Shown here one piece after another: positions 35,480 to 44,470 of a DNA stretch of 64,000 bases (positions within the stretch are counted from its first letter, which is position 1; each line of letters starts with the position of its first letter). The DNA comes from Alphaproteobacteria bacterium (GTDB lineage: Bacteria > Pseudomonadota > Alphaproteobacteria > Rickettsiales > UBA1997): contig JAGKWR010000002.1 in NCBI GenBank assembly GCA_021151765.1, positions 104,543-168,542 of the forward strand, written 5' to 3'. The translations under genes were made by a program, and so were the position numbers. The notes beneath the pieces are model-generated. The model did no database searches. It was given only the letters and a program-made list of their open reading frames with translations, and was not told the DNA's origin.

Positions 35480-35887
35480 ATGATTTTAACAACCAAGGCA
35501 AGATACGCTGTGATGGCAGTAATTGACATCGCAGATAGTAAATCTGGTCAACCAATATCGTTAGTTACAATTTCTGAGCGCCAGAAGATCTCTTTGTCTT
35601 ACTTGGAACAGATTTTTGCGCGCCTTCGTAAGGCTGGAATTGTTGACTCTGTCAAAGGTCCAGGTGGTGGTTACGTTTTAAGCAAAGATTCTCAGTTAAT
35701 CACAGTTGATGAAATTATTAAAGCCATGGGCGAACCAATAAAAATGACGCGTTGTGGCAATGTAAAAAAAAGCTGCATCAGCAGCATTAAAAGTAGCAAG
35801 TGCAAAACTCATCACTTGTGGAATGGTCTAGAAAATCAGATCTATCAATATTTAAACTCGATTTCTTTAGCTGACATATGCAAGTAA
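35480..35887 (+). CDS. iscR: Fe-S cluster regulator IscR (Rrf2 family)
   Basis: IscR is a [2Fe-2S]-sensing repressor of the isc operon. The N-terminal winged helix (ARYAVMAVIDIA, ISLSYLEQIFARLRKAGIV, GPGGGYVLSK) is followed by the cluster ligands Cys92, Cys99 and Cys108 and His111 or His112. The cysteine spacing is slightly wider than in Escherichia coli (92, 98, 104, His107). The last codons overlap the next gene by ten bases. A type 1 IscR site lies over its promoter, so autorepression is likely. Confidence 0.94.
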   Translation: MILTTKARYAVMAVIDIADSKSGQPISLVTISERQKISLSYLEQIFARLRKAGIVDSVKGPGGGYVLSKDSQLITVDEIIKAMGEPIKMTRCGNVKKSCISSIKSSKCKTHHLWNGLENQIYQYLNSISLADICK

Positions 35888-36993
35888 TTTATCTCGACTA
35901 CAACGCTACTACAAAACTTGCACCCACAGCTTTGCAAAAAATGCAAGAAGCTTACGAGTTGCCTTTAAACAACTCTTCCACTCACAATTTCGGACGCATC
36001 GCCAGCAAATTAGTTGAAGAAGCCCGCACAGAAGTAAAAAATATTTTAAACGCCCACAATTACGAAGTTACTTTCACCGGAAGTTCAACAGAAGCTACAA
36101 ACACCTTATTTCGTGGCCTTGATGTAGCAACTATTTTAGTCAGCAAAATTGAACATGATTCCGTTTTAAAAACTCGTCCACAAGGCAAAAACTTTGTCGA
36201 AATTAATGTTTTACAAAATGGTTTGATCGATTTGGATCACCTTAAAGCAGAAATCGAAAAGTTAGAAAACGCGAATTTCTTAGTCTCAATCATGCTTGCC
36301 AATAATGAGACTGGATCAATTCAACCAGTGGAAGAAATTGCCAAAATCACTCATCAAAAAGGTGGTTTGTATCATTGCGACATCGTGCAAGCGATTGGTA
36401 AAATTGAAGTGGATTTAGAAAAAATTAACGCCGATTTCGCTTCAATTTCTGCTCACAAATTAAACGGCCCGCAAGGAGTTGGCGCGCTTTTATCACGCAA
36501 AGCTTTGGAATTCACTCCGCTAATTACTGGCGGTAAACAAGAAAAATCTAAACGTGCCGGCACCACAAATATCGCCGGAATTGCCGGTTTCGGCGCTGCT
36601 TGCAAATTAGTTTCTGCAAAAATCAAACAGCAAGAAGAAGTCAAAAAATTACGCGATTATTTAGAAGATGAAATCTGTAAAATCGGCGGCGCCGACGTGC
36701 GCATTTTCTGCAACGAAATTGCTAGACTGCCAAACACCAGCTACATCGGATTGCGCGGTACTGATTCACAAACACAACTTATTAATTTTGATCTCAACAA
36801 TATTTGTGTCAGCGCAGGCCCAGCTTGCTCTTCTGGCACTTTAGCAGAGTCAAAAGTTTTGAAAGCAATGGGAATTTCACCAGAATTTTCAACCAGCGCT
36901 ATCCGCGTTAGCCTTAGCTCTGAAACTACCAAAGCTGAAGTAGATCGCTTCATTGCTGTGTGGAAAGAATTTTATGAAAGAATCAAAAAATAA
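35878..36993 (+). CDS. NifS/IscS-like cysteine desulfurase (first copy)
   Basis: This is a class V aminotransferase that removes sulfur from cysteine. It has YLDYNATTKLAP at the N terminus, the PLP lysine in SAHKLNGPQGVG at ~198, and a cysteine loop SAGPACSSGTLAES at ~312. At 371 residues it is shorter and more diverged than the IscS that follows. The pairing of such a copy with iscS is what Rickettsia genomes show (there called spl1 or a second NifS-like gene). Its division of labour with IscS is unknown. Confidence 0.92.
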   Translation: MQVIYLDYNATTKLAPTALQKMQEAYELPLNNSSTHNFGRIASKLVEEARTEVKNILNAHNYEVTFTGSSTEATNTLFRGLDVATILVSKIEHDSVLKTRPQGKNFVEINVLQNGLIDLDHLKAEIEKLENANFLVSIMLANNETGSIQPVEEIAKITHQKGGLYHCDIVQAIGKIEVDLEKINADFASISAHKLNGPQGVGALLSRKALEFTPLITGGKQEKSKRAGTTNIAGIAGFGAACKLVSAKIKQQEEVKKLRDYLEDEICKIGGADVRIFCNEIARLPNTSYIGLRGTDSQTQLINFDLNNICVSAGPACSSGTLAESKVLKAMGISPEFSTSAIRVSLSSETTKAEVDRFIAVWKEFYERIKK

Positions 36994-38212
36994 AATGACA
37001 ATGAAACTCCCAATTTATCTCGATTATCAATCTACGACTCCAATGGATCCACGCGTTATTGATGCGATGGTTGAGTGCATGAAAAACGATTTCGGAAATC
37101 CACATTCACGCACGCACGCCTTTGGTTGGAAAGCTGAAGAATTAATCGAAATCGCTCGTAAACAAGTTGCAGATTTAATCCACGCTGATCCGAAAGAAAT
37201 TTTCTTCACTTCTGGCGCGACTGAATCAAACAACATCGCGATTAAAGGTGTGGCAAATTTTTACGGACAAAGTGGCAAAAATCACATCATTACGATTTCA
37301 ACTGAACATAAATGCGTTATCAACTCCGCGCGTGATTTGGAACAAGAAGGTTTTGAAGTTACATTCTTACCAGTGCAACAAAATGGTTTAATTGACCTTG
37401 CACAAATAGAAGCGGCGATGACTGATAAAACTTGTCTAGTCTCCGTAATGGCAGTTAACAACGAAATCGGCGTTATTCAGCCGCTTGCTGAAATTGGTGC
37501 TTTGTGCCGCAAAAAAGGCGTATTTTTCCACACTGACGCTGCTCAAGCTTTCGGTAAAATTCCACTCAACGTTGATGAAATGAACATCGATTTGATGAGT
37601 ATTTCTGGCCATAAAATTTACGGACCAAAAGGCGTTGGCGCAATTTATGTTCGTCGTAAACCACGCGTCAGAATCAAATCAATAATTTCTGGCGGTGGAC
37701 AAGAACGCGGAATTCGCTCAGGCACTTTGGCCACACCTTTAGTTGTTGGCCTTGGTAAAGCTGCCGAAATCGCGAAAAACGAGATGGAAAAAGATCACGC
37801 TCACATCAAAAAATTGAGCGACAAAATGTACAACGCCGTGATGCAAAACAAATTCGTTTATTTGAATGGCGATCGTGAACATCGTTATTCCGGTAATTTG
37901 AATTTTTCTTTCGCCGGAATTGAAGGTGAATCAATGATTATGGCAATCAAAGATTTGGCAGTTTCCAGCGGCTCAGCCTGCACTTCTTCGTCACTTGAAC
38001 CATCTTACGTTTTACATTCTCTCGGCGTTGAAGACGAACTTGCCCACACTTCAATTCGTTTCGGCATTGGTCGTTTCACAACTGAAGAAGAAGTCGATTA
38101 CGCAATTAATTTACTTCAAAGCAAAATCCAAAAACTGCGTGACCTCAGCCCACTTTGGGAAATGATGCAGGAAGGGATCGATTTGAAATCAATTAACTGG
38201 AAAGCACACTAA
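36974..38212 (+). CDS. iscS: Cysteine desulfurase IscS
   Basis: IscS supplies sulfur to IscU and to tRNA thiolation. It has LPIYLDYQSTTPMDPRV, ATESNNIAIKG at ~80, the PLP lysine in ISGHKIYGPKGVGAIY at ~212 and the active cysteine in SSGSACTSSSLEPSYVL at ~333. I chose ATG 36974 (412 residues) because GGAAAG lies just upstream and Rickettsia IscS has a similar short N-terminal extension; ATGs at 36995 and 37001 are alternatives. It overlaps the first copy by 20 bases. Its last 46 bases are duplicated downstream. Confidence 0.95.
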   Translation: MKESKNKMTMKLPIYLDYQSTTPMDPRVIDAMVECMKNDFGNPHSRTHAFGWKAEELIEIARKQVADLIHADPKEIFFTSGATESNNIAIKGVANFYGQSGKNHIITISTEHKCVINSARDLEQEGFEVTFLPVQQNGLIDLAQIEAAMTDKTCLVSVMAVNNEIGVIQPLAEIGALCRKKGVFFHTDAAQAFGKIPLNVDEMNIDLMSISGHKIYGPKGVGAIYVRRKPRVRIKSIISGGGQERGIRSGTLATPLVVGLGKAAEIAKNEMEKDHAHIKKLSDKMYNAVMQNKFVYLNGDREHRYSGNLNFSFAGIEGESMIMAIKDLAVSSGSACTSSSLEPSYVLHSLGVEDELAHTSIRFGIGRFTTEEEVDYAINLLQSKIQKLRDLSPLWEMMQEGIDLKSINWKAH

Positions 38213-38348
38213 ATTGATCTTATTGCGAATGTGTGAATTTATTTCACACGTAGCAATTCAATGAAACCCAAATTTAAATGAAATTTGAATTTGGAATCAT
38301 TGGCAGGAAGGGATCGATTTGAAATCAATTAACTGGAAAGCACATTAA
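38167..38348. repeat. 46-bp direct duplication of the iscS 3' end around a hairpin-rich insert
   Basis: Bases 38167-38212 (the iscS end including its stop) recur at 38303-38348 with one C/T difference. The 90 bases between them contain GTGTGAA/TTCACAC flanked by TTGC/GCAA (38223-38256), and an AT-rich dyad (CCAAATTTAAATGAAATTTG region, 38269-38294). The second copy is immediately followed by the iscU Shine-Dalgarno AAGGAG. The iscS frame is intact. Confidence 0.9.
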
Positions 38349-38360
38349 TTAAGGAGATTT

Positions 38361-38747
38361 ATGGCCTACTCACAAAAACTTTTAAACCATTACGAAAATC
38401 CACAAAATGTTGGGTCTTTCGACAAAGAAGAAAAAAACATCGGAACCGGACTTGTCGGCGCTCCGGCTTGTGGCGACGTGATGAAACTACAAATTAAAGT
38501 TTCCGACGACGGCGTTATTGAAGACGCAAAATTTAAAACTTTCGGTTGCGGTTCAGCAATCGCCTCAAGCTCGTTGGCAACTGAATGGATCAAAGGTAAA
38601 AACATCGAAACAGCAGCTAAAATTACCAACAAAGAAATTGCTGACGAACTTTCTTTGCCACCAGTAAAAATTCACTGTTCAGTTTTGGCCGAAGAAGCTA
38701 TCAAGGCTGCAATTGAAGATTACAAAAAGCACAAAGCATCAAACTAA
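38361..38747 (+). CDS. iscU: Fe-S cluster scaffold IscU
   Basis: IscU is the scaffold on which the [2Fe-2S] cluster is built. The ligands Cys37 (in PACGD with Asp39), Cys63 (GCGSAIASSS) and Cys106 (IHCSVLAEEA) are present, as is LPPVK at 99-103, the motif bound by the chaperone HscA. The length of 128 residues is normal. A strong Shine-Dalgarno (TTAAGGAGA) precedes the ATG. Confidence 0.97.
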   Translation: MAYSQKLLNHYENPQNVGSFDKEEKNIGTGLVGAPACGDVMKLQIKVSDDGVIEDAKFKTFGCGSAIASSSLATEWIKGKNIETAAKITNKEIADELSLPPVKIHCSVLAEEAIKAAIEDYKKHKASN

Positions 38748-38748
38748 A

Positions 38749-39123
38749 ATGGCTTTTAAATTTTCCGAAACAGGCAATCCAATTGTTGATTACGTAACCG
38801 TAACTGACGAAGCGTTTGCGCAAATTAAGGAATTACTGCAATCAAGATCAGAAGCTTGCGAAGGCATTCGCGTTGGCGTGCGCACTCGCGGCTGTTCTGG
38901 CATGAGCTACACTATTGAATACGCCGTCAAAGACAAAAATATTACTAAATTTGACGACGTAATTATTCGTGATGGCGTTTCTATTTTCATCGATCCCAAA
39001 GCTTCGATGTTTTTGATTGGCAGCCAAATGATTTTCAAAACTGATGACCTGAATTCCGGTTTTGATTTCATTAATCCCAACGAAAAAGGCCGCTGCGGCT
39101 GTGGAGAATCTTTTAAAGCTTAG
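38749..39123 (+). CDS. iscA: A-type Fe-S carrier IscA
   Basis: IscA carries Fe-S clusters or iron to target proteins. The three family cysteines are present: Cys49 in RTRGCSGMSY and Cys116/Cys118 in GRCGCGESF at the end. I chose the ATG at 38749, one base after the iscU stop; an earlier in-frame ATG at 38713 lies inside iscU. This gives 124 residues, slightly longer than Escherichia coli IscA at the N terminus. Confidence 0.95.
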   Translation: MAFKFSETGNPIVDYVTVTDEAFAQIKELLQSRSEACEGIRVGVRTRGCSGMSYTIEYAVKDKNITKFDDVIIRDGVSIFIDPKASMFLIGSQMIFKTDDLNSGFDFINPNEKGRCGCGESFKA

Positions 39124-39125
39124 CG

Positions 39126-39596
39126 ATGAAAAACCATTTTGAAATTTTCGCCCTACCCGTTTCTTTCGCGATTAATTTAGATGAGCTTGAAGCGAAATAT
39201 CTTGATTTCCAAAAAGCCTTCCACCCAGACAATTCAAGCACCGCCGACATTGAAAAATCGATCACTGTCAACGAAGCTTACAATATTTTAAAAAATAATT
39301 TACGTCGCGCTTCCTACATTTTGCAATTAAACGGCATTGATTTAGAAAATGATTCCGCTGCGCCAAAAGTTGATTCTGCAACTTTAATGGAAGTTTTAGA
39401 ACTTCGCGAAAAAATTTTTGAGAGCAGCGCTGCCGAAGTAGAAAGCGTAAAAAAAGATTTGAGTGCAAAAGTAAAATCCTTGCTCAGCGAAAGCGCAGAA
39501 AAATTAGAAAGTAAAGATTTCAAAACAGCTGCACAAATTCTGATCAAAGCCAAATATTTCGACAAAACTTTGCAAGATTTGAAGCGGAAAAAATAA
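39126..39596 (+). CDS. hscB: Co-chaperone HscB
   Basis: HscB is the J-protein that brings IscU to HscA. The N-terminal J domain has the HPD motif in FQKAFHPDNSS at ~31-41, followed by RRASYILQLNGID; the C-terminal three-helix domain (~80-156) binds IscU. The length of 156 residues is close to the usual 170. It begins two bases after the iscA stop. Confidence 0.94.
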   Translation: MKNHFEIFALPVSFAINLDELEAKYLDFQKAFHPDNSSTADIEKSITVNEAYNILKNNLRRASYILQLNGIDLENDSAAPKVDSATLMEVLELREKIFESSAAEVESVKKDLSAKVKSLLSESAEKLESKDFKTAAQILIKAKYFDKTLQDLKRKK

Positions 39597-39605
39597 TTCA
39601 AAAAA

Positions 39606-41333
39606 ATGCCTTTAATAAATATTTCTGAACCAGTCGCTGAAACCACGCAGGAGCAATCGCACGAGATTGTTGTTGGCATTGATTTGGGCACGACTAACTC
39701 ACTAATTGCGATTATTGAAAATGAAAAAGTGCGTTTTTTTTCTGACGAAAAAGGCCGCGAAATTATTCCGTCAGTAGTCACTTACGACCAAATTGAAATT
39801 CACTCGATCAAACGCTTGATGGGTAAAGGTTTTCAAGATGTTCAACATCTCGATTTACCTTTTAAATTGCACCAACCAGAAAACGAAAAAGAAGCACTAC
39901 AATTAATTTTAGGCGCCGACAAAGTTACGCCAGCGCAAATTTCGTCTTACATTTTGCATTACCTAAAAAGCTTGGCGGAAGACACGCTAAAAACTGAAAT
40001 CAAAAAGGCGGTAATCACAGTTCCCGCTTACTTCGACGAAGCGGCGAAAAATGCTACTAAACTTGCCGCAAATTTAGCAGGATTAGAAGTTTTACGACTG
40101 GTAAACGAACCAACCGCGGCAGCTCTAGCCTACGGACTTGACAACGCTTCTGAAGGAACTTACTGCGTTTTTGATTTAGGCGGCGGAACTTTTGACGTCT
40201 CAATTTTAAAAATGCACAAAGGAGTTTTCAAAGTTTTAGGAGTTGCTGGCGACAACGCTTTGGGCGGCGATGATTTTGACGAAGCAATTGCTAAACACTT
40301 AAAAATCAGCCGCGCTGAGGCTAGAAAAGTTAAAGAAAAATTATCGCAACGAGATGCTGACGGAAATTTTTCACGCGCTGATTTCGAAAATTTAATCGCA
40401 GAAAAAATCAACAAAACTATCTCTCTAACAACCAATTTGATTGAAGATTTAGAGCTCGAAGCTGAAGACATCAAAGGAGTGATCTTGGTTGGCGGTTCAA
40501 CTCGTATTCCGCTGATCAAACAAAAACTCGCCGCAATTTTTGGTACACAAAAAATTCTCGACAAACTTGATCCTGATCGCATTGTCGCTGCTGGCGCGGC
40601 TTGGCAGGCTTACAACTTAAGCGGTCGCTCAGAAAATTTGTTGCTCGACGTTGTGCCACTTTCACTTGGAATCGAAATGATGGGCGGCATTGTCGACAAA
40701 GTGATTACGCGTAATTCCACAATTCCGATGTCAGTTACAAAAGAGTTCACAACTTACGCCGACAACCAAACTGGCATGAAGTTGCACATCGTGCAAGGTG
40801 AGCGCGAGCTTGCTGCTGATTGTCGTTCTTTGGCCGAATTTGAAATTAAAAGAATTCCGGCAATGAAAGCTGGATTGGCGCGTGTTGCCGTTAGTTTTAA
40901 AATTGATGCCGACGGACTTTTAACCGTCAGCGCCACTGAAAAATACACCGGCGAAACTCAAGAAATCGCCGTTAAACCTTCTTACGGAATTGACGAAGTT
41001 GAAGTGAAAAAAATGTTGCTCGACTCACTGCAAAATTCCAAAGCCGACATGGAAAATCGTTTGATGATTCAAGCAATTACCGAAAGCCAGCACGACATCG
41101 ATATTTTGAAAAAAGATTTGGCAGTGATTGACCAAGAAATTTCTGCTGAAGAAAAAAAATTAATCGCCGAGAAAATTTCTTATTTAGAAAAGTTAATCGC
41201 CGAAAAAACTTCGCGTGATGCAATTTTAGAAGCACAAGAACAGCTCGGCAAAGCTGCAGAAAATTTAATTTTGCAAAAAGTAAATGCCGTTCTACAAAAA
41301 CAAATCACCGGGAAAAACATCGAAGAAGTGTAA
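39606..41333 (+). CDS. hscA: Hsp70-type chaperone HscA
   Basis: HscA uses ATP to drive cluster transfer from IscU. The nucleotide-binding domain has GIDLGTTNSLIAI at ~25, VPAYFDEAAKNATKLAA, NEPTAAALAYGLD and DLGGGTFDVSIL at ~198. The linker VVPLSLGIEMMGG at ~350 leads to the substrate-binding domain. At 575 residues it is a little shorter than Escherichia coli HscA (616), mainly in the lid. The usual fdx gene does not follow; an unknown gene does. Confidence 0.95.
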   Translation: MPLINISEPVAETTQEQSHEIVVGIDLGTTNSLIAIIENEKVRFFSDEKGREIIPSVVTYDQIEIHSIKRLMGKGFQDVQHLDLPFKLHQPENEKEALQLILGADKVTPAQISSYILHYLKSLAEDTLKTEIKKAVITVPAYFDEAAKNATKLAANLAGLEVLRLVNEPTAAALAYGLDNASEGTYCVFDLGGGTFDVSILKMHKGVFKVLGVAGDNALGGDDFDEAIAKHLKISRAEARKVKEKLSQRDADGNFSRADFENLIAEKINKTISLTTNLIEDLELEAEDIKGVILVGGSTRIPLIKQKLAAIFGTQKILDKLDPDRIVAAGAAWQAYNLSGRSENLLLDVVPLSLGIEMMGGIVDKVITRNSTIPMSVTKEFTTYADNQTGMKLHIVQGERELAADCRSLAEFEIKRIPAMKAGLARVAVSFKIDADGLLTVSATEKYTGETQEIAVKPSYGIDEVEVKKMLLDSLQNSKADMENRLMIQAITESQHDIDILKKDLAVIDQEISAEEKKLIAEKISYLEKLIAEKTSRDAILEAQEQLGKAAENLILQKVNAVLQKQITGKNIEEV

Positions 41334-41351
41334 TAGAATTGTTACAATCAT

Positions 41352-42890
41352 ATGAAAAGTAGACTTTCTGAGAAACAAAAAGCTCCTGACCGCAAATCGA
41401 TCAAAGAACTTTTTGATAATATAAAGCATCGAACAACAGCACTTGATTTAAATCTAGCTTTAGACTCTCCAGAAAAATTACCACACGCGCAAATTTTTGA
41501 AATTTTCGAAAATACTGCTGATGAAGAGATGAAATTAAGAGTCGAAGAATCGGCAATAAAAATACTAGAAAAACTGTTAGAACTACCCACATACAGAAAT
41601 TCTCACAAATACAAAAACATCGAAAAGTTTGAAGAATATTTAGTGAGATCTATCAAAAAGCTTTTTGATGCTACTAATGAGTTTGTCACTTCTGCAAATC
41701 AGGAACAACTCAGCCAATATTCCCCATCTTGGAATATACCTATTCAAGCAGTCACTATTGATCACTCTAAATTGAAAGGAGATTATGATCTGACACTACC
41801 AGGAAAAACCACTGGTGAACCTTTCATCAAAAAAAGAGGATGGGAAGCAAGAGAACTACCTCGCGATGCAGGATTCATAATTGGTATCGTTAATTGCGAA
41901 ACCAGAGATGAGAAAAATAGTACAGTTTCTGGAGAAACTCTCGAACAAGCATCAATTGATGATTTAGAAGTGTTCGACACCATTCACGAACTTGAAAGAA
42001 TTTTTAAGTCAGAAACACAATCAATTGGCCTGAGCACTCTCAAAATTAACAAAGCTAATCTTACTATAGAATCTAGTAACGACACGGCAGAAAGAATTTT
42101 ATCACATATTGAGGAAGAAAGAAAATCTGGCAAACACGTTTCTTCCTTAGCCTTATTTATAGTTAGCGAATCTTACAATTTGTCTCAGAAACCTCTTACA
42201 TCAGTTGCTGAAATCTATTCTACCATTCCTTTTAAACATATTAAAGAAGCGGGAATAGAAGATGTGATGATTGATATTGTAAGCTGTAATACAGCTGAAA
42301 TCGCAAATGACCTAATTAAGTTAACACAAAAACATTCAGCTGAAAACCAATTAAAAGTTAGCAGTGTTTTTCATAATGGTTATATCTTTAATAACATAAC
42401 TTACTGCTACTTGGGAAAGGCTGACTACGAAAAGTTTCTGGAAAATAAAACAACTCCACAACAATTTTATGAGTCTCCGGAAAACTCTCCGAAAAACAAA
42501 AAACTAATTCAAATAATTACGCCGGGCCTTTCTAATATTTACACCGATGACGTTGCAAGTTTTACAGCCACCAAGGAAGTTGCCAAGAAAACCAAGAAAT
42601 GTTTAATTCCTACCAAAATTCCTCAAATTCATCATGGCTCATCTTTCATTTATTGCGCTGATAGTAGGAATCTTCAGGTCGGATCTGAAACCGCTGCTGC
42701 TACAGAAAATGCGGTAGAAAATATTCCGGTCGTAACAAAACAATCTGTAGCTGAATCTATTAGAAATTTTTACGAAAAATTAGATATGATTAACCAATCA
42801 TACGCTTTTGATAAACCTTCTGCTACAACCAATAGCAACTTTTATCAGAAAATGTCTAACACCACTTCACGCGGTCATCACGAAATTTAA
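41352..42890 (+). CDS. Hypothetical protein, 512 aa, downstream of hscA
   Basis: I do not recognise this protein. It is soluble, with no signal peptide or membrane segment, and helical and charged at the N terminus (~1-110). The middle has a possible alpha/beta pattern (ASLALFIVSESYNL, VMIDIVSCNTAEIAN, VSSVFHNGYIFN), and the C-terminal ~70 residues are polar and likely disordered. It starts 18 bases after hscA and may be read through from the isc operon. Base use is less GC-rich at third positions than in hscA, suggesting it is not part of the old isc set. An effector or accessory role is possible but unproven. Confidence 0.75.
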   Translation: MKSRLSEKQKAPDRKSIKELFDNIKHRTTALDLNLALDSPEKLPHAQIFEIFENTADEEMKLRVEESAIKILEKLLELPTYRNSHKYKNIEKFEEYLVRSIKKLFDATNEFVTSANQEQLSQYSPSWNIPIQAVTIDHSKLKGDYDLTLPGKTTGEPFIKKRGWEARELPRDAGFIIGIVNCETRDEKNSTVSGETLEQASIDDLEVFDTIHELERIFKSETQSIGLSTLKINKANLTIESSNDTAERILSHIEEERKSGKHVSSLALFIVSESYNLSQKPLTSVAEIYSTIPFKHIKEAGIEDVMIDIVSCNTAEIANDLIKLTQKHSAENQLKVSSVFHNGYIFNNITYCYLGKADYEKFLENKTTPQQFYESPENSPKNKKLIQIITPGLSNIYTDDVASFTATKEVAKKTKKCLIPTKIPQIHHGSSFIYCADSRNLQVGSETAAATENAVENIPVVTKQSVAESIRNFYEKLDMINQSYAFDKPSATTNSNFYQKMSNTTSRGHHEI

Positions 42891-42965
42891 AATCTTTATT
42901 CAAATTCCCTGCCCTAATTTTTGCGAATTAGCGGCAATATTGAGTAAAAAAACTGTTAATCTTGT

Positions 42966-43020
42966 CAAAAAAAAGGCTGTTTATCCGCTTCTTGTCAGCA
43001 GATAAACAGCCTTTTCAATT
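42966..43020. terminator. Bidirectional terminator between the 512-aa gene and ppa
   Basis: AAAAGGCTGTTTATC (42971-42985) pairs exactly with GATAAACAGCCTTTT (43001-43015) around a 15-base loop. A-rich and T-rich flanks give a T tract in both directions, serving the plus-strand gene and the minus-strand ppa. Confidence 0.88.
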
Positions 43021-43034
43021 TAACAAATCTGATT

Positions 43035-43562
43035 TTATTTTTTAGCGCGTTCGATTCCTTCAACAATCAAAGCTTTTGCTTTTTCTGCGCCTTCAAAACC
43101 TTTTACTTTCACCCATTTGCCTTTTTCCAAACCTTTGTAATTTTCAAAAAAGTGACGGATTTTATTTACCAAAGTTTCTGGCAATTGCTCGTACGACTCA
43201 ACATTTTCGTATTGCGAGTTCAATTTTTTACCGGGAACAGCGATGATTTTTTCATCCATTCCTTTTTCGTCTTCCATGATCAAAACGCCAACTGGTTTAG
43301 CCGAAATTACTGCACCTGGAACAACTGGATAATCAGAAACCACCAAAACGTCGCAAGGATCGCCATCATCTGACAAAGTGTTTGGTACGAAACCGTAATT
43401 GCACGGATAAAACATTGGAGTAGCAACGAAACGATCAACGAAAATTGCACCAGAATCTTTATCCATTTCGTATTTTACTGGATCAGCATTCATCGGAACT
43501 TCGATGATTACATTAACATAATTCGGCGCATCTTTGCCGATTGCAATTTTTTCGATATTCAT
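43035..43562 (-). CDS. ppa: Inorganic pyrophosphatase Ppa
   Basis: Ppa hydrolyses pyrophosphate from biosynthetic reactions. The family I signature is DDGDPCDVLVVSDYP at ~65-78 with the metal-binding aspartates; NVIIEVPMNADPVKYEMDKDS is split over ~17-37 and PCNYGFVPNT is at ~53. The length of 175 residues is normal for the soluble hexameric enzyme. Confidence 0.96.
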   Translation of the reverse strand: MNIEKIAIGKDAPNYVNVIIEVPMNADPVKYEMDKDSGAIFVDRFVATPMFYPCNYGFVPNTLSDDGDPCDVLVVSDYPVVPGAVISAKPVGVLIMEDEKGMDEKIIAVPGKKLNSQYENVESYEQLPETLVNKIRHFFENYKGLEKGKWVKVKGFEGAEKAKALIVEGIERAKK

Positions 43563-43568
43563 AAGTTT

Positions 43569-44462
43569 TTACAAAATTTGAGTTGTTAATTGTGTAGGCT
43601 GCAAAGATTGGTAACTGCCAATAGTTTGCAGATTTGAATTTGGCATTATTCTTTCCAAAGAAAGCTCAGTAATTTTTTGCAAATCTACTTTAAAAACAAG
43701 CTTTGCTTCGTCACTTTTTTCTTCAAAATCCTTACCAATTTTAAGTAAAGATTCCATAATTTCTCTTTGCTCTGGGTTAAATTTAAAAGGAACTTTTCTG
43801 AAAAATGAAAATCTTGTGTCCCCATCAAAACGAACATCAGCTAATACCTTTCCATCTAAACCTATTTCTTGAAACTGGAAAATAGGCATTTCACATAAAA
43901 AGTTTTCGTCTTCTAGCGCTTCTATTTCAACTGAAGATAAACCTTCATAATCTATAACATCTTCCAAAATCATTTTGTAAAAATTGCTGATATTAGCCAG
44001 ATCAGAACAACGCTTTATGTCATATGAAATTTTTTCAACTATATCAAAAAAGCATATCTTTGGTAGAATTAATAAAAATCTATCAATCATTTTCACAATT
44101 CCTGACTCTTTATTTTCTATAATTTCTCTCAAGTCAGAGTCATTATAAAAAGTCACAAATAGGTCGACTAAACTCTCAACGAAATCTCCTTCAAAGTAGA
44201 AGTCTTCTTGTTGATTCTGCTGCAATAGATTTTCAATTTGGAAAATTCCTTCTTTTGAATTTGAGTTATTATGAAGAAAAGCCTTAGCCATCATGAATAA
44301 AGAGCCGAGATAATCTGAAGACTCTAATAAATTCATTGCGCTTTCATAGTAGTAATCTCCGTTATTGTCTAACAAAACTAGATCGCTAGTGACGATAGAT
44401 TCTACACCTGATGATCTAGTATCGATATCGACGATATCCGTATCGGTTAGATTGTTACTCAT
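43569..44462 (-). CDS. Hypothetical acidic protein, 297 aa
   Basis: No family is recognised. The protein is acidic and helical, rich in Glu, Asp, Leu and Ile, with no export signal. The middle shows short hydrophobic-helix alternation (SLFMMAKAFLHNN, FVESLVDLFVTFYND, FLLILPKICFFDIV) like a tandem-helix scaffold such as a TPR-like or HEAT-like array, but repeats cannot be aligned with confidence. It lies six bases upstream of ppa and eight bases downstream of the thiolase on the same strand, so it is probably in one operon with them. Confidence 0.75.
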   Translation of the reverse strand: MSNNLTDTDIVDIDTRSSGVESIVTSDLVLLDNNGDYYYESAMNLLESSDYLGSLFMMAKAFLHNNSNSKEGIFQIENLLQQNQQEDFYFEGDFVESLVDLFVTFYNDSDLREIIENKESGIVKMIDRFLLILPKICFFDIVEKISYDIKRCSDLANISNFYKMILEDVIDYEGLSSVEIEALEDENFLCEMPIFQFQEIGLDGKVLADVRFDGDTRFSFFRKVPFKFNPEQREIMESLLKIGKDFEEKSDEAKLVFKVDLQKITELSLERIMPNSNLQTIGSYQSLQPTQLTTQIL

Positions 44463-44470
44463 TTAACAAT

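Noticed and set aside
36453..36953. Minus-strand frames of 60-70 codons in the desulfurase gene
   Set aside because: They are shadows of a well-conserved PLP enzyme and share no start signals.
39314..39781. A 155-codon minus-strand frame over hscB and hscA
   Set aside because: Both underlying genes are clear family members; the antisense frame has no recognisable features.
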